Positions 23,401 through 32,521 are shown, counted from the stretch's first letter. The stretch: 64,000 nucleotides of DNA from Streptosporangium brasiliense (GCF_030811595.1 NZ_JAUSRB010000002.1:1674001-1738000), one strand, 5' to 3'. Notes: a model not told the origin generated them from the letters alone. Program-made: numbers and translations.

Positions 23401-24849
23401 TCAGGGACGGGCGCGGCGGTTCAGGGAGAGGAAGACGGCCGCGGAGACGGCGGTGAAGACGGCGATCGCGAGGAGGGTCAGGCGCAGGGAGTCGGTGTAG
23501 ACGTCGGCGGCGTGCGGCGGGATCCCGGCCAGGTCTCCGGCGACCACGCGGTTGGCGAGGTCGCGGTCGCCGTCCAGACCTGACCGGGTCAGGCTGACCA
23601 GCACGGCCCCGGTGACGCTGACCGCCACCGCCTCACCGGCCAGACGCATGGTGTTGAACACCCCGGAGGCCATCCCGGCCCGCTCGGGCGGCGCGGCGCT
23701 GACCGCCGCGTTGTCGATCAGGCCGAATGCCAGTCCGACGCCCAGGCCGAGGACGGTCAGCGGTCCGGCGACCTGGGTCCAGCCCCCGGTGGGGGTCAGC
23801 GTCACCAGCCACAGGTCTCCCACGGCGATCAGGGCCAGGGCGGCGGTCAGCAGCGCGCGCAGCGAGAATCTCCGGAGGAGGGCTCCGGCCACCGGCGGCA
23901 CCAGCAGCACCGGCAGGCCCAGCGGGACCATGCTGAGCCCGGCGTCGAGCGGACCCGCTCCGCCGACCGAGCGGAAGTAGAGCGGCAGGTAGGTGCCGGG
24001 GGCGACGAACCCGAAGCCCATCGCGAACACCATCCAGATGACCGCGAGGAAGCGGCGGTCGCGCAGCAGGCCCAGGTCGAGCATCGGGCGGACGCTGCGC
24101 GTCTCGATCCCGACGAAGGCCAGCAGCAGCCCGGCCGCCCCGGCGAACATCGCCAGGACGCCCCCGTGCGCCCAGCCGAGCTGCGGCCCCTCGACGGTGG
24201 CGAGGGTGAACAGGGCGAGCGCGCCGGTGAAGGTCAGTGCCCCGGCCCGGTCGAAGCGCGTGGCGCCGGGGTCGCGGGACTCCCTCATGTGCGGCACGCC
24301 GAGGGCGACCGCGGCCACCGCGACCACGACGTTGGACAGGAACACCGCCCGCCAGCCGCCCAGCGCGAGCAGCCCTCCGCCGATGACGGGCCCGAGCGCG
24401 ATGCCCGCGCCGAAGGCCGTGCCGAGGACGCCGAACGCCCGGGCCCGGGCCCCGCCCTCGAAGGCGCCGGCCAGGACCGCGCTGCCCGCGGTCAGCACGC
24501 CGGTCGCCGCGGCGCCCTGCACGGCCCTGGCCAGGTCCATCACCAGGATCGTCGGCGCGAGGGCGCAGACCAGCGAGGCGAGCGCGAACAGCAGCGTGCC
24601 GAGCGCGAAGACCCGCCTGCGGCCGAACCGGTCGGCCAGTGCCCCGGCGGGAAGCATGCACGCGGCGAACGCGACGTTGTATCCGTGCAGGACCCACTGC
24701 TGGCCGACCAGCCCGGCCCCCAGCTCCCGCCCGAGGGCGGACAGGGCGAGGGCCGGAGCCATCACGGAGATCGGCAGCATCGTGCCCGCCACGGCCACGG
24801 TGGCCAGGGTGATCCCCGGCCGGTGCCCGGCCTGTCGGGTAAGCGCCAC
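23401..24849 (-). CDS. MFS drug-type efflux transporter (DHA2-like)
   Basis: The 482-aa product is a polytopic membrane protein with about 14 hydrophobic segments and the MFS motif A variant LADRFGRRRVFALG between segments 2 and 3, plus the DHA2-type motif near 145-165 (GTAFGAGIALGPVIGG). It is likely a multidrug exporter of the EmrB/QacA group. The gene starts at GTG 24849 and is divergent from a MarR regulator, which classically represses such pumps. The hydrolase gene follows downstream. Confidence 0.88.
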   Translation of the reverse strand: MALTRQAGHRPGITLATVAVAGTMLPISVMAPALALSALGRELGAGLVGQQWVLHGYNVAFAACMLPAGALADRFGRRRVFALGTLLFALASLVCALAPTILVMDLARAVQGAAATGVLTAGSAVLAGAFEGGARARAFGVLGTAFGAGIALGPVIGGGLLALGGWRAVFLSNVVVAVAAVALGVPHMRESRDPGATRFDRAGALTFTGALALFTLATVEGPQLGWAHGGVLAMFAGAAGLLLAFVGIETRSVRPMLDLGLLRDRRFLAVIWMVFAMGFGFVAPGTYLPLYFRSVGGAGPLDAGLSMVPLGLPVLLVPPVAGALLRRFSLRALLTAALALIAVGDLWLVTLTPTGGWTQVAGPLTVLGLGVGLAFGLIDNAAVSAAPPERAGMASGVFNTMRLAGEAVAVSVTGAVLVSLTRSGLDGDRDLANRVVAGDLAGIPPHAADVYTDSLRLTLLAIAVFTAVSAAVFLSLNRRARP

Positions 24850-24890
24850 GGCTATCGCCTCTCAGAGTTCAGCCTTTAAGACGAGAGCTG

Positions 24891-24940
24891 ACGATAGACA
24901 GAACTCTGATAACTAGTCAAACCCTGTCGTTGGGTAGGAT
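24891..24940. promoter_or_regulatory. Divergent promoters of the MFS pump and the MarR gene
   Basis: On the minus strand TTGACT (24920-24915) and TATCGT (24896-24891) are 18 bases apart and read toward the MFS gene. On the plus strand TAGGAT (24935-24940) lies exactly seven bases before the MarR ATG, the spacing of a leaderless transcript. A MarR dimer bound in this 60-bp stretch would block both. Confidence 0.55.
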
Positions 24941-24947
24941 TCTGTGC

Positions 24948-25430
24948 ATGGGAATGCCTCCGGACGAGCGGTTGGGAAGCCACGTCAAGCGGGTGGAGCA
25001 GGAGTTGATGGCGCTCAAGCACATGGTGCTCAAGCCGTCCGGCCTGACCGTGCCGCAGTACCAGGCGCTCTACTTCCTGGGGGAGAGCCCCGGCATGTCG
25101 GCCGCCGCGCTGGCCCGCGCGTGCCTGGTCACCCCGCAGACGATGGCCACGACCCTGGGCAACCTGGAGAACAAGGGGCTCGTCGAGCGGACCGCGCACC
25201 CATGGCACCGCAACGTGCTGGAGACCCGCCTGACCGAGAAGGGAAGGGCCGCCCTGGAGGAGGCCGACGCGTCCGCGTCGGCTGTCGAGCGCCTGCTCTC
25301 CGAGACGTTCACCGCCGGGGAGCGCGAGCAGCTGATCGCACTGCTCGGCCGCTTCTCCGACAGCCTGCACGCCCAGGCGCGCGAGATCCCCGGCGGCTGC
25401 AAGGTCATGACCCCGTTCGGGCGCGACTAG
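24948..25430 (+). CDS. MarR-family regulator
   Basis: The 160-residue protein has the MarR winged helix (about 30-110: PSGLTVPQYQALYFLGESPG, AAALARACLVTPQTMATTL, the wing RTAHPWHRNVLETRLTEKG) with terminal dimerisation helices. I chose the ATG at 24948 because a TAGGAT box precedes it at leaderless spacing; a TTG 18 bases earlier is less likely. It is divergent from the MFS exporter and probably represses it until a ligand binds. A cysteine near the C-terminus (GGCKVM) might serve redox sensing, but this is speculative. Confidence 0.88.
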   Translation: MGMPPDERLGSHVKRVEQELMALKHMVLKPSGLTVPQYQALYFLGESPGMSAAALARACLVTPQTMATTLGNLENKGLVERTAHPWHRNVLETRLTEKGRAALEEADASASAVERLLSETFTAGEREQLIALLGRFSDSLHAQAREIPGGCKVMTPFGRD

Positions 25431-25488
25431 GGCGGTGACCGGGGCCGTCCACCGGGCCGCCCGGCGGCCGGGGCCCGGGGCGGAGCGG

Positions 25489-26154
25489 CTACGGCTGGGA
25501 GCGGGCGGCGTTGAGGTAGGTCAGGACGGCCAGCACCCGGCGGTTGTCGTCGTCGGACGGGGCGAGGCCGAGCTTGCCGAAGATGCTGGCCGTGTGCTTG
25601 CCGACCGCGCTCTCGCTGAGGAACAGGCGCTGGGAGATGGCGGCGTTGGAACGGCCCTCGGCCATCAGCTCCAGCACCTCGCGCTCGCGCGGGGTCAGCG
25701 CGCCGAGCGGCCCGTGCCGGGCGGTGCTGACCAGAAGCTTGGCGATCACCTCGGGGTCCATCGCGGTGCCCCCGGCGGCGACGCGGCGGACCGCGTCGAC
25801 GAACTGCTCGGCGTTGAACACCCGGTCCTTCAGGAGGTAGCCGACCGCCCCGGAGCCGTCGGCCAGCAGCTCGCGGGCGTAGAGCTGCTCGACGTGCTGG
25901 GAGAGCACCAGCACCGGCAGGCCGGGGACGGCCCGGCGAGCGGCAAGCGCGGCCTGGAGTCCCTCGTCGGTGAAGGTGGGCGGCAGCCGTACGTCGACCA
26001 CGGCGACGTCGGGCCGCTCGCCGGTCAGCGCACTCAGCAGCTCGGGCCCGGACTCTACCGCCGCGACGACCTCGAAACCATGAGCCTGGAGCAGGTGGAC
26101 CAGGCCGTCTCTGAGCAGGTAGAGGTCCTCGGCGATGACGACTCGGGGGCTCAC
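25489..26154 (-). CDS. NarL-family response regulator
   Basis: The 221-aa protein has a receiver domain (about 1-120: RVVIAEDLYLLRDGL, Asp in VAVVDVRLPP) and a LuxR-type HTH (about 150-210: LTPREREVLELMAEGRSNAA, SESAVGKHTASIFGKLGL). The start is GTG 26154, whose GTGA overlaps the stop of the kinase gene, so the two are translationally coupled as a two-component pair. It may control the divergent DrrAB-like ABC exporter genes. Confidence 0.92.
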   Translation of the reverse strand: MSPRVVIAEDLYLLRDGLVHLLQAHGFEVVAAVESGPELLSALTGERPDVAVVDVRLPPTFTDEGLQAALAARRAVPGLPVLVLSQHVEQLYARELLADGSGAVGYLLKDRVFNAEQFVDAVRRVAAGGTAMDPEVIAKLLVSTARHGPLGALTPREREVLELMAEGRSNAAISQRLFLSESAVGKHTASIFGKLGLAPSDDDNRRVLAVLTYLNAARSQP

Positions 26155-27674
26155 TTGCCCAACCATAGACGGGCCGTCATCACCTCTGCCATCCACTGCC
26201 TGCGCGAGTGCGCGATGGGGATCGCCAGAGCCATGCCGTACAGGGCCAGGCCCAGCAGGATGTTGAGGACGATGGCCGGCCACTGCCACGGCCCGGGCAG
26301 GTAGAGGGCGTAGAACCAGCTGAACTTCTCCTCGCCGGCGAGCTTGACGATCATCGCGACCAGGCCCTGCGGGAACAGGGGGAGCCAGCCCAGCCCCCAG
26401 CCGAGCGCGACGAGGACGGCCTTGCGCCGGGGCAGCGAGGGCTTGTCCGGCGGGGCGTCCCAGCCGGACGCGTTCGGCAGGTCGAGGGTGGCCGTGGTCG
26501 GGCCGCCGGCCGGGCTGCTGAGCGCGAGCACCCCGTCGAAGGCCGCCAGCCGCCGCTCGATGCCCCGCAGGCCGCTGCCCCGGGAGGGGTCGGCGCCGCC
26601 CGAGCCGTCGTCGGTGACGGTGACGCGCAGCGCCCTGCCCCGGTCGCTGATGTCGATCCACACGCGGTCCGCGCCTCCGTGCCGGGCCGCGTTGGTGAGC
26701 AGTTCGCTGATCGAGAAGTAGGCCGCCGACTCGACGGGCGACTCGGGCCGGGACTTCATCGCGACGGTGACCGTGACCTGCAGCGGGCTGTCCAGCGCCA
26801 GGGCGCGTACGGCGTCGCCGAGGCCGCGCTCGGCCAGGACCGGCGGGTGGATGCCACGGACCAGGTCGCGCAGCTCGGTGAGCGCCACGGACGAGGCATC
26901 GCGCACCTTGGCCAGCAGCGCCTTGGCCGCGACCGGGTCCTTGTCCACCAGCTCCTCGACCGCGCCGAGCGTCATGCCCATGGCGACGAGCCTGGCCTGG
27001 GCCCCGTCGTGCAGGTCGCGCTCGATCCGCCGCAGCTCGGCCGCCTGGGAGTCGGCCGCCTCCAGCCTGACCTGGTCGAGCCGCTGGACCCGGCCCGCCA
27101 GCATGGACTTGGCGGTGGGCGACAGCAGCAGCCGGGTCCACCACGTGTAGCAGCGCAGCAGCCAGGGCGTCGCGGCCACCCCGGCCACGGCGACGGCCAC
27201 TCCCAGGGGGGCGGCCGCCGGGGTCCAGTACCACGGCATGGCCAGGCCGTACCCGACCGCGGCCAGGGGCAGCAGCAGGACCCCGCCGGCGAGCGGGTTC
27301 AGCGACAGCCAGAGCCCGTCCCGCCAGGTGGCCGGGTCGGTGAACATCCACTTCCAGCGGTTGTTCCACTCGGGCCAGCGCGGCGTCTTGTAGAGCTGGC
27401 GCTCATAGCGGTACCAGCCGTCGGGCTGGCGCCGGGGCGGGGGCGGGGGCGGGAGGTAGGACGGCGCTATCTCGGCGCCCAGCCATCGGCCGGCCAGTCT
27501 CCTGGCGAGCATCGTGCGGCGCCTGATCAGCCTGACCACGGGAGTGAAGACGAAGATCAGCCCCAGCGCGGTCAGGGCGGCGGTGAGCAGGGCCAGCCCG
27601 AACAGGACGACGTCCATCAGGGCCAACGCCCCGAGAGCCAGAGCCCGGCCGATCGTCACCACGTGTCGCCTCAT
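26151..27674 (-). CDS. Sensor histidine kinase with membrane segments on both sides of the catalytic core
   Basis: This 507-residue kinase has an N-terminal pair of membrane segments (about 10-48), a second membrane region (about 125-180), a HisKA_3 domain with the phosphoacceptor in RRIERDLHDGAQARL (about 215-232), an HATPase domain (about 315-400: ELLTNAARHG, TDDGSGG, GSGLRGIERRL), and then two more hydrophobic segments near the C-terminus (LVALGWGLGWLPLFPQGLV; PAIVLNILLGLALYGMALAI). The N-terminal half resembles the putative sensor domain common in actinomycete NarL-type kinases. The C-terminal membrane part is unusual. It is coupled to the response regulator and divergent from the ABC exporter. 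Confidence 0.88.
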   Translation of the reverse strand: MRRHVVTIGRALALGALALMDVVLFGLALLTAALTALGLIFVFTPVVRLIRRRTMLARRLAGRWLGAEIAPSYLPPPPPPRRQPDGWYRYERQLYKTPRWPEWNNRWKWMFTDPATWRDGLWLSLNPLAGGVLLLPLAAVGYGLAMPWYWTPAAAPLGVAVAVAGVAATPWLLRCYTWWTRLLLSPTAKSMLAGRVQRLDQVRLEAADSQAAELRRIERDLHDGAQARLVAMGMTLGAVEELVDKDPVAAKALLAKVRDASSVALTELRDLVRGIHPPVLAERGLGDAVRALALDSPLQVTVTVAMKSRPESPVESAAYFSISELLTNAARHGGADRVWIDISDRGRALRVTVTDDGSGGADPSRGSGLRGIERRLAAFDGVLALSSPAGGPTTATLDLPNASGWDAPPDKPSLPRRKAVLVALGWGLGWLPLFPQGLVAMIVKLAGEEKFSWFYALYLPGPWQWPAIVLNILLGLALYGMALAIPIAHSRRQWMAEVMTARLWLGK

Positions 27675-27807
27675 GCCCGAAAGTCTCGACCATCGGGCCG
27701 GTCGTGCCCAGTGGCGCTGGACGCCGTCCGGGGGTGGAGCTGGCTACACCCCCGCCGGGTGCCCAGACGGATTCTGTACGGCTCGCGGAGTTCCTAGCGT
27801 CGTCGGC

Positions 27808-28707
27808 ATGAAGGTCATCGAGGTGAGCAACCTCCGTAAGCGATACCGCGACCAGCTCGCGGTGGACGACGTGTCGTTCACTGTCGAGGAGGGCGAGATC
27901 TTCGGCGTTCTCGGCCCCAACGGCGCCGGCAAGACGACGACCGTCGAGTGCGTCGCCGGCCTGCGCACCCCCGACTCCGGGACCGTGCGGGTGCTCGGCG
28001 GCCTGGACGGCGCGGAGCTCAAGGAGCGGCTCGGCGTCCAGCTGCAGAGCTCCGCGCTGCCCGCGAAGATCAAGGTCTGGGAGGCGCTCGACCTCTACGC
28101 CTCCTTCTACCGGGCGCCGGCCGACTGGGGCGCGCTGCTGGAGCGGGTCGGGCTCGGCGACAAGCGGGACACCTTCTACGGCAAGCTCTCCGGCGGCCAG
28201 CAGCAGCGGCTGTCCATCGCGCTCGCGCTGGTCGGTGCCCCTCGGGTGGCGATCCTGGACGAGCTGACCACGGGTCTCGACCCGCAGGCCCGCCGCGACA
28301 CCTGGGAGCTCATCGAGCAGGTCCGCGCCGACGGGGTGACGATCGTGCTGGTCACCCACTTCATGGAGGAGGCCGAGCGGCTCTGCGACCGGCTGGCGGT
28401 GATCGACGCCGGCCGGGTGGTCGCCGTCGACAGCCCCTCCGGCCTGGTCTCCCGGGCCGCTGCCCACCAGCGCCTCAGGTTCCGGCCCATCGGGGCCTTC
28501 GACGGCGCGGTGCTCGACGCCCTGCCCGAGGTGACCGAGGTGAGCCGCGAGGGCGGCCGGATCGAGGTCACCGGCACCGGCGACCTGCTCGTCGCGGTCA
28601 CCACCGCCCTGGCCTCGGCCGGCGTCGTCCCCGCCGACCTGCGGGTCGAGCAGGCCACCCTCGACGACGCCTTCCTCGCCCTCACCGGAAAGAAGATCTC
28701 CGAATGA
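27808..28707 (+). CDS. ABC exporter ATP-binding protein (DrrA-like)
   Basis: The 299-residue ATPase shows Walker A (GPNGAGKTT), signature LSGGQQQR, Walker B (RVAILDE) and the switch His (LVTHFMEE), then a C-terminal extension of about 80 residues typical of the DrrA/CcmA group. It should energise the permease encoded next. No ribosome site is seen. A TAGCGT box (27795-27800) lies seven bases before the ATG, consistent with leaderless translation. It is divergent from the two-component system, which may control it. Confidence 0.9.
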   Translation: MKVIEVSNLRKRYRDQLAVDDVSFTVEEGEIFGVLGPNGAGKTTTVECVAGLRTPDSGTVRVLGGLDGAELKERLGVQLQSSALPAKIKVWEALDLYASFYRAPADWGALLERVGLGDKRDTFYGKLSGGQQQRLSIALALVGAPRVAILDELTTGLDPQARRDTWELIEQVRADGVTIVLVTHFMEEAERLCDRLAVIDAGRVVAVDSPSGLVSRAAAHQRLRFRPIGAFDGAVLDALPEVTEVSREGGRIEVTGTGDLLVAVTTALASAGVVPADLRVEQATLDDAFLALTGKKISE

Positions 28708-29438
28708 ACAAGATGATCCTGACCGAGGCGAAGCTCTTCCTGCGGGAGCCGGGCGGCCCGGTCATGGCGGTCCTGCTCCCGCTGGCGCTCCTGCTGGGGC
28801 TGGGCAGCATCCCCGGCTTCCAGGAGGCGAGCCCGGAGCTGGGCGGGCAGCGGGTGATCGACACCCAGCTCCCCGGCATGATGGTGATCCTGTCCGTGGT
28901 GACGATGGCGCTGACCGCGCTGCCCAGCGTCCTGGTGACCTACCGGGACAACGGCGTGCTGCGCCGGATGTCGACCACCCCGGTCAGCCCGGTCCGGCTG
29001 CTGGTCGCCCAGGTGGTGAACAACCTGGTGGTGGCGGCCGTCGCGACCGGCCTGATGATCGTCCTGGGCAACCTGGTCCTCGGCGTGGCCGCGCCCAGGA
29101 GCCCCCTGGCGTTCGCGGGCGTGTTCCTGCTCGGCACCGCCTCGATGTTCGGGCTCGGCCTGCTGATCGCCGCCATGGCGCCCAACGCCAAGACCGCCCC
29201 CGGCATCGGCTCGCTGCTGATGTTCCCCCTGCTGTTCGTGGCAGGCATGTGGGTCCCCCGGGAGCTCCTGCCGGACCTGGTGCGGCGGATCGGCGACTTC
29301 CTGCCGATGGCGCCGTTCGCCCAGGCGCTGCGCGACACGTGGGCGGGCCACGCGCCCCAGCCGCTGCACCTGGTGGTGATGGCGGCGACCGTGCTCGTCA
29401 CCGGCGTGCTGGCCGCACGGCTGTTCCGGTGGGAGTAG
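28704..29438 (+). CDS. ABC-2 type exporter permease (DrrB-like)
   Basis: The 244-aa protein has about six membrane segments with the ABC-2 layout (KLFLREPGGPVMAVLLPLAL at the start, then VLVTYRDNGVLRRMSTTPV as a coupling loop and LLMFPLLFVAGMWVP). Its ATG overlaps the ATPase stop as ATGA. The pair should form a small efflux system like DrrAB of anthracycline producers; the substrate is not evident. Confidence 0.88.
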   Translation: MNKMILTEAKLFLREPGGPVMAVLLPLALLLGLGSIPGFQEASPELGGQRVIDTQLPGMMVILSVVTMALTALPSVLVTYRDNGVLRRMSTTPVSPVRLLVAQVVNNLVVAAVATGLMIVLGNLVLGVAAPRSPLAFAGVFLLGTASMFGLGLLIAAMAPNAKTAPGIGSLLMFPLLFVAGMWVPRELLPDLVRRIGDFLPMAPFAQALRDTWAGHAPQPLHLVVMAATVLVTGVLAARLFRWE

Positions 29439-29487
29439 TCCCCCGGCCCGGGGCGCCCGGCGCCGAGGTGGGCGACGCACACCTTAC

Positions 29488-29517
29488 TTGACCGATCGTT
29501 CCATTTTGGTCTACGGT
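29488..29517 (+). promoter_or_regulatory. Promoter of the TetR gene
   Basis: TTGACC (29488-29493) and TACGGT (29512-29517) are separated by 18 bases, and the ATG begins six bases later, which suggests a leaderless transcript. CCGATCG just after the -35 box could be part of an autoregulatory operator. Confidence 0.55.
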
Positions 29518-29523
29518 CCCCCC

Positions 29524-30105
29524 ATGGCGAGAACGAAGGAGTTCGATCCGGACACCGCCCTCCAGGCGGCGCTGGAGCTGTTCTGGGAGCGCGGCTACGA
29601 GGCGACCTCGATGGCCGACCTGGTGGGGCACCTGGGGATCGGCCGGGCGAGCCTGTACGCCACCTTCGGCGGCAAGCACGATCTCTACCTGAAGGCCCTG
29701 CGACGTTACCTGGAGACCAGGGAACCCTCGCCGGTGGAGATGCTGTCGCAGCCGGGGGCCGCACTGCCGGCCGTACGCCGCCTGGTGGAGTTCTACGCCG
29801 AAGACTCCATCCGTGACCAGCGACGGCGCGGCTGCATGATCGCGAACGCGGCCGGGGAGCTGCTCCCCGGCGACGACGCGGTCGCCAGGTTCGTCGACGC
29901 CAACTGGACCGCGCTGGAGACCGCGCTGGCCTCGGCGCTCATCCGGGCGCAGGCGCAGGGGGAGCTGGCCGCCGACCGCGACCCGCGGGCGCTGGCCCGG
30001 TTCCTGCTGGTCTTCCTGCAGGGGCTACGGCTGACGGCCAAGGGGATGCCGGACCCCGCACGCCTGCGTGACGCCGCCGCCCAGGCGCTCAGGGTTCTGG
30101 ACTGA
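29524..30105 (+). CDS. TetR-family regulator
   Basis: The 193-residue protein has the TetR HTH at about 10-55 (ALQAALELFWERGYEATSMA, LVGHLGIGRASLYATFGGKH) and a helical ligand domain with a cysteine in the mid part (RRGCMIANAAGEL). This layout is close to the AcrR/NemR-like regulators of reactive-compound detoxification genes. The SDR gene 27 bases downstream is on the same strand and probably co-transcribed and controlled by it. Confidence 0.88.
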   Translation: MARTKEFDPDTALQAALELFWERGYEATSMADLVGHLGIGRASLYATFGGKHDLYLKALRRYLETREPSPVEMLSQPGAALPAVRRLVEFYAEDSIRDQRRRGCMIANAAGELLPGDDAVARFVDANWTALETALASALIRAQAQGELAADRDPRALARFLLVFLQGLRLTAKGMPDPARLRDAAAQALRVLD

Positions 30106-30132
30106 TCGATCAATTATTTTTTTGGAGCAGTC

Positions 30133-30885
30133 ATGAAATTTCAGGACAAGGTGGTTCTGGTGACCGGGGGCGGGGCGGGCATCGGCCGGGCCGTCGCACG
30201 GGGATTCGCCCGCGAGGGCGCCCAGGTCGTGGTCGCCGCCCGGGGGCACGAGGCGCTCGGCCAGACCGTGAAGCTGATCGAGGCCGAGGACGGCCGGGCC
30301 GCCGCCCTGACCGTGGACGTCTCCGACTCCGCCTCGGTCGCCGGGCTGGTGGAGCAGATCGTGGAGCGGTACGGCAGGCTGGACATCGCGATCAACAACG
30401 CCGGGGTGCTCGCCACGGGCGAGGTGGCCGACCAGGCCTGGGAGGACTTCGCCCGGGTGGTCGACATCAACCTGACCGGGACCTTCCTGTCGATGAAGCA
30501 TGAGATCCCGGCGATGCTGGCCGGCGGCGGCGGGGTCATCGTCAACTTCAGCTCACAGATGGGGGCGCACAAGCGCATCCCCGGGTTCGGCGCCTACGCC
30601 GCCTCCAAGGCGGGGGTGACGGCACTGACGCGCACCGCGGCGCTGGAATACATCGGCCGGGGCATCCGGATCAACACTGTCAGCCCCGGCCCGCACGACA
30701 CCGCGATGTCCATGCGCCCGGGCGAGACGGAGGCCGACCGGGCGGCCCGCGTGAAGCAGCAGCTCCCGATCGGCCGGGTCGGCTCCCTCGACGAGATCAC
30801 CGGCACCGTCCTCTGGCTCGCCTCCGAGGACGCGGGCTTCGTCGTCGGGAGCGACATCGTGGTCGACGGCGGCTCCACGGCCTGA
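30133..30885 (+). CDS. SDR-family oxidoreductase
   Basis: This 250-aa classical short-chain dehydrogenase carries the cofactor motif TGGGAGIG, NNAG at about 88-91 and the catalytic Ser-Tyr-Lys set (NFSSQMG, YAASK). After the first beta-alpha-beta unit, VVVAARGHEAL carries an arginine, which may favour NADP. It probably reduces a carbonyl or oxidises an alcohol. A GGAG site nine bases before the ATG follows a T-rich spacer after the TetR gene. The operon with TetR suggests inducible detoxification, but the substrate is unknown. Confidence 0.88.
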   Translation: MKFQDKVVLVTGGGAGIGRAVARGFAREGAQVVVAARGHEALGQTVKLIEAEDGRAAALTVDVSDSASVAGLVEQIVERYGRLDIAINNAGVLATGEVADQAWEDFARVVDINLTGTFLSMKHEIPAMLAGGGGVIVNFSSQMGAHKRIPGFGAYAASKAGVTALTRTAALEYIGRGIRINTVSPGPHDTAMSMRPGETEADRAARVKQQLPIGRVGSLDEITGTVLWLASEDAGFVVGSDIVVDGGSTA

Positions 30886-31039
30886 CCGGCACGCCTACCG
30901 CGGCCCCACCGCGGCCCTGCCCGGTCCGCGGGCCGTGACCGGTGACCGGGCGACGCCGCCCCGGCGGCACATCGTGACCGGGGCCGGAGTGTGCGGCCGG
31001 GCCGGCCATGGCGGTGGCGGCCCCGCCCGGCCGGGTGGC

Positions 31040-31939
31040 CTACGAGGGCCGGGGGGCGCCGTTCACGGTGAGCAGGATGGTGTAGACCGAGGACGTGGCC
31101 GTGATGAACAGTTGGTTGCGCTTCAGGCCGCCGAAGCAGAGGTTGGACACCGCCTCGGGAATGTGGATCTTGCCGATCAGCGTGCCGTCGGGGTCGAAGC
31201 AGTGCACGCCGTCCCCGGCCGCGGCCCAGATCCGCCCGGCGGTGTCCACGCGGATGCCGTCGAAGACGCCCACGGCGCACTTGGCCAGCACCTCGCCGCC
31301 CGAGAGCGTGCCGTCCCCGTTCACACCGAACGAGCGGATGTGGTTGACCCTGGTGTCGACGACGTAGAGCGTGGACTCGTCGGTGGAGAAGGCCAGGCCG
31401 TTGGGGCGGACGAAGTCGCCGGCCACCATCCGGACCTCCCCGGTGGCCGGGTCCACGCGGTAGACGTGGCAGGCTCCGATCTCGCTCTCCGCGCGGTGGC
31501 CCTCGTAGTCGGTGTCGATGCCGTAGGACGGATCGGTGAACCAGATCGTTCCGTCCGACTTCACCACCACGTCGTTGGGGCTGTTGAGGCGCCTGCCCTC
31601 CCAACGCTCGGCGATCACCGTGATGGAGCCGTCGTGCTCGGTCCTGGTGACCCGGCGGTTGCCCTGCTCGCAGGAGACCAGCCGGCCCTCGCGGTCGACG
31701 GTGTGGCCGTTGGTGTAGCCGGCGGGCTGCCGGAACGGGCCGACCGCGCCGGTCATCTCGTCCCAGCGGAGCATCCGGTCGTTGGGGATGTCGCTCCAGA
31801 GCAGGTAACGGCCCGCCGGGAAGTAGACCGGGCCTTCGGCCCACCGGCAGCCCGTGTGGAGCCGCTCGATGCGGTCGTCGCCACGGCATGCCTTGAACCG
31901 GTCGTCCAGCGTCTCGAAGCGCGCCTCGATCGTCTCCAT
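31040..31939 (-). CDS. SMP-30/gluconolactonase-type beta-propeller hydrolase
   Basis: The 299-residue protein is a six-bladed propeller of the SMP-30/regucalcin type. Metal and substrate residues are placed in WAEGPVYFPAG (Glu), NSPNDVVVKSDG (Asn, Asn, Asp) and FDGIRVDTAGRIW (Asp). These enzymes hydrolyse sugar-type lactones. Start: ATG at 31939 with GGGGACG upstream. It is divergent from an AsnC-type regulator with a clear inverted repeat between them, which suggests ligand-dependent control of lactone use. Confidence 0.88.
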   Translation of the reverse strand: METIEARFETLDDRFKACRGDDRIERLHTGCRWAEGPVYFPAGRYLLWSDIPNDRMLRWDEMTGAVGPFRQPAGYTNGHTVDREGRLVSCEQGNRRVTRTEHDGSITVIAERWEGRRLNSPNDVVVKSDGTIWFTDPSYGIDTDYEGHRAESEIGACHVYRVDPATGEVRMVAGDFVRPNGLAFSTDESTLYVVDTRVNHIRSFGVNGDGTLSGGEVLAKCAVGVFDGIRVDTAGRIWAAAGDGVHCFDPDGTLIGKIHIPEAVSNLCFGGLKRNQLFITATSSVYTILLTVNGAPRPS

Positions 31940-32010
31940 CGTCCCCGTCCTTAGGATTTCGTTCTGTGCATACTTAAGAACACAGGATGGCATTCGGTCA
32001 ATACCTTTCA

Positions 32011-32031
32011 CTACCGACTTACGTTCGGTAG
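32011..32031. promoter_or_regulatory. Inverted repeat CTACCGA-7-TCGGTAG before the AsnC gene
   Basis: Seven-base perfect arms with a seven-base spacer end four bases before the AsnC-family ATG and lie between it and the divergent lactonase gene. Its size and place fit an Lrp/AsnC dimer site controlling both genes. Confidence 0.6.
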
Positions 32032-32035
32032 TACG

Positions 32036-32521
32036 ATGCTCACCGTGGACAACATCGACCGTGAACTCCTCGCCCTGCTCCAGGCCGACGCCACCCAGTC
32101 GTACGCCGCGCTCGGCGAGGCCGTGGGCCTGTCCAGCGGGGCCACCCACGAGCGTGTGCGCAAGCTCCGCCTGCGTGGTGTGATCAGGCGGACCTCGGTG
32201 GACGTCGACCCGGCGGCGGTCGGCAAGGGCGTGGCGGCCTTCGTGATGATCGACGCCAACGCGTGGATGGGCGGCGAGGAGACCGCCGCCGCGCTCGCCG
32301 CGCTGCCCTGGATCGAGGAGGCCCACATCGTCGCCGGGGCCGCCTCCCTGCTGGTCAAGGTGCGCACCTCCAGCCCCGAGGACCTGCAGGCCGTGCTCAG
32401 GCGCCTGCACGACGTCCCCGGTGTCACGAGCACCCAGACCGTGGTCGTGCTGGAGACGTTCTTCGAACGCCCCCTCGATCCCCGGGGTGACAGCCCGCGC
32501 GGCCAGGAGCGGCCCTCCTAG
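32036..32521 (+). CDS. Lrp/AsnC-family regulator
   Basis: The 161-aa protein has an N-terminal HTH (about 8-55: RELLALLQADATQSYAALGE, GLSSGATHERVRKL) and a RAM-like alpha/beta domain (about 65-140) that normally senses amino acids. It starts four bases after a 7-7-7 inverted repeat and is divergent from the SMP-30 lactonase gene, its likely target. The C-terminal tail (RGDSPRGQERPS) is disordered. Confidence 0.88.
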   Translation: MLTVDNIDRELLALLQADATQSYAALGEAVGLSSGATHERVRKLRLRGVIRRTSVDVDPAAVGKGVAAFVMIDANAWMGGEETAAALAALPWIEEAHIVAGAASLLVKVRTSSPEDLQAVLRRLHDVPGVTSTQTVVVLETFFERPLDPRGDSPRGQERPS

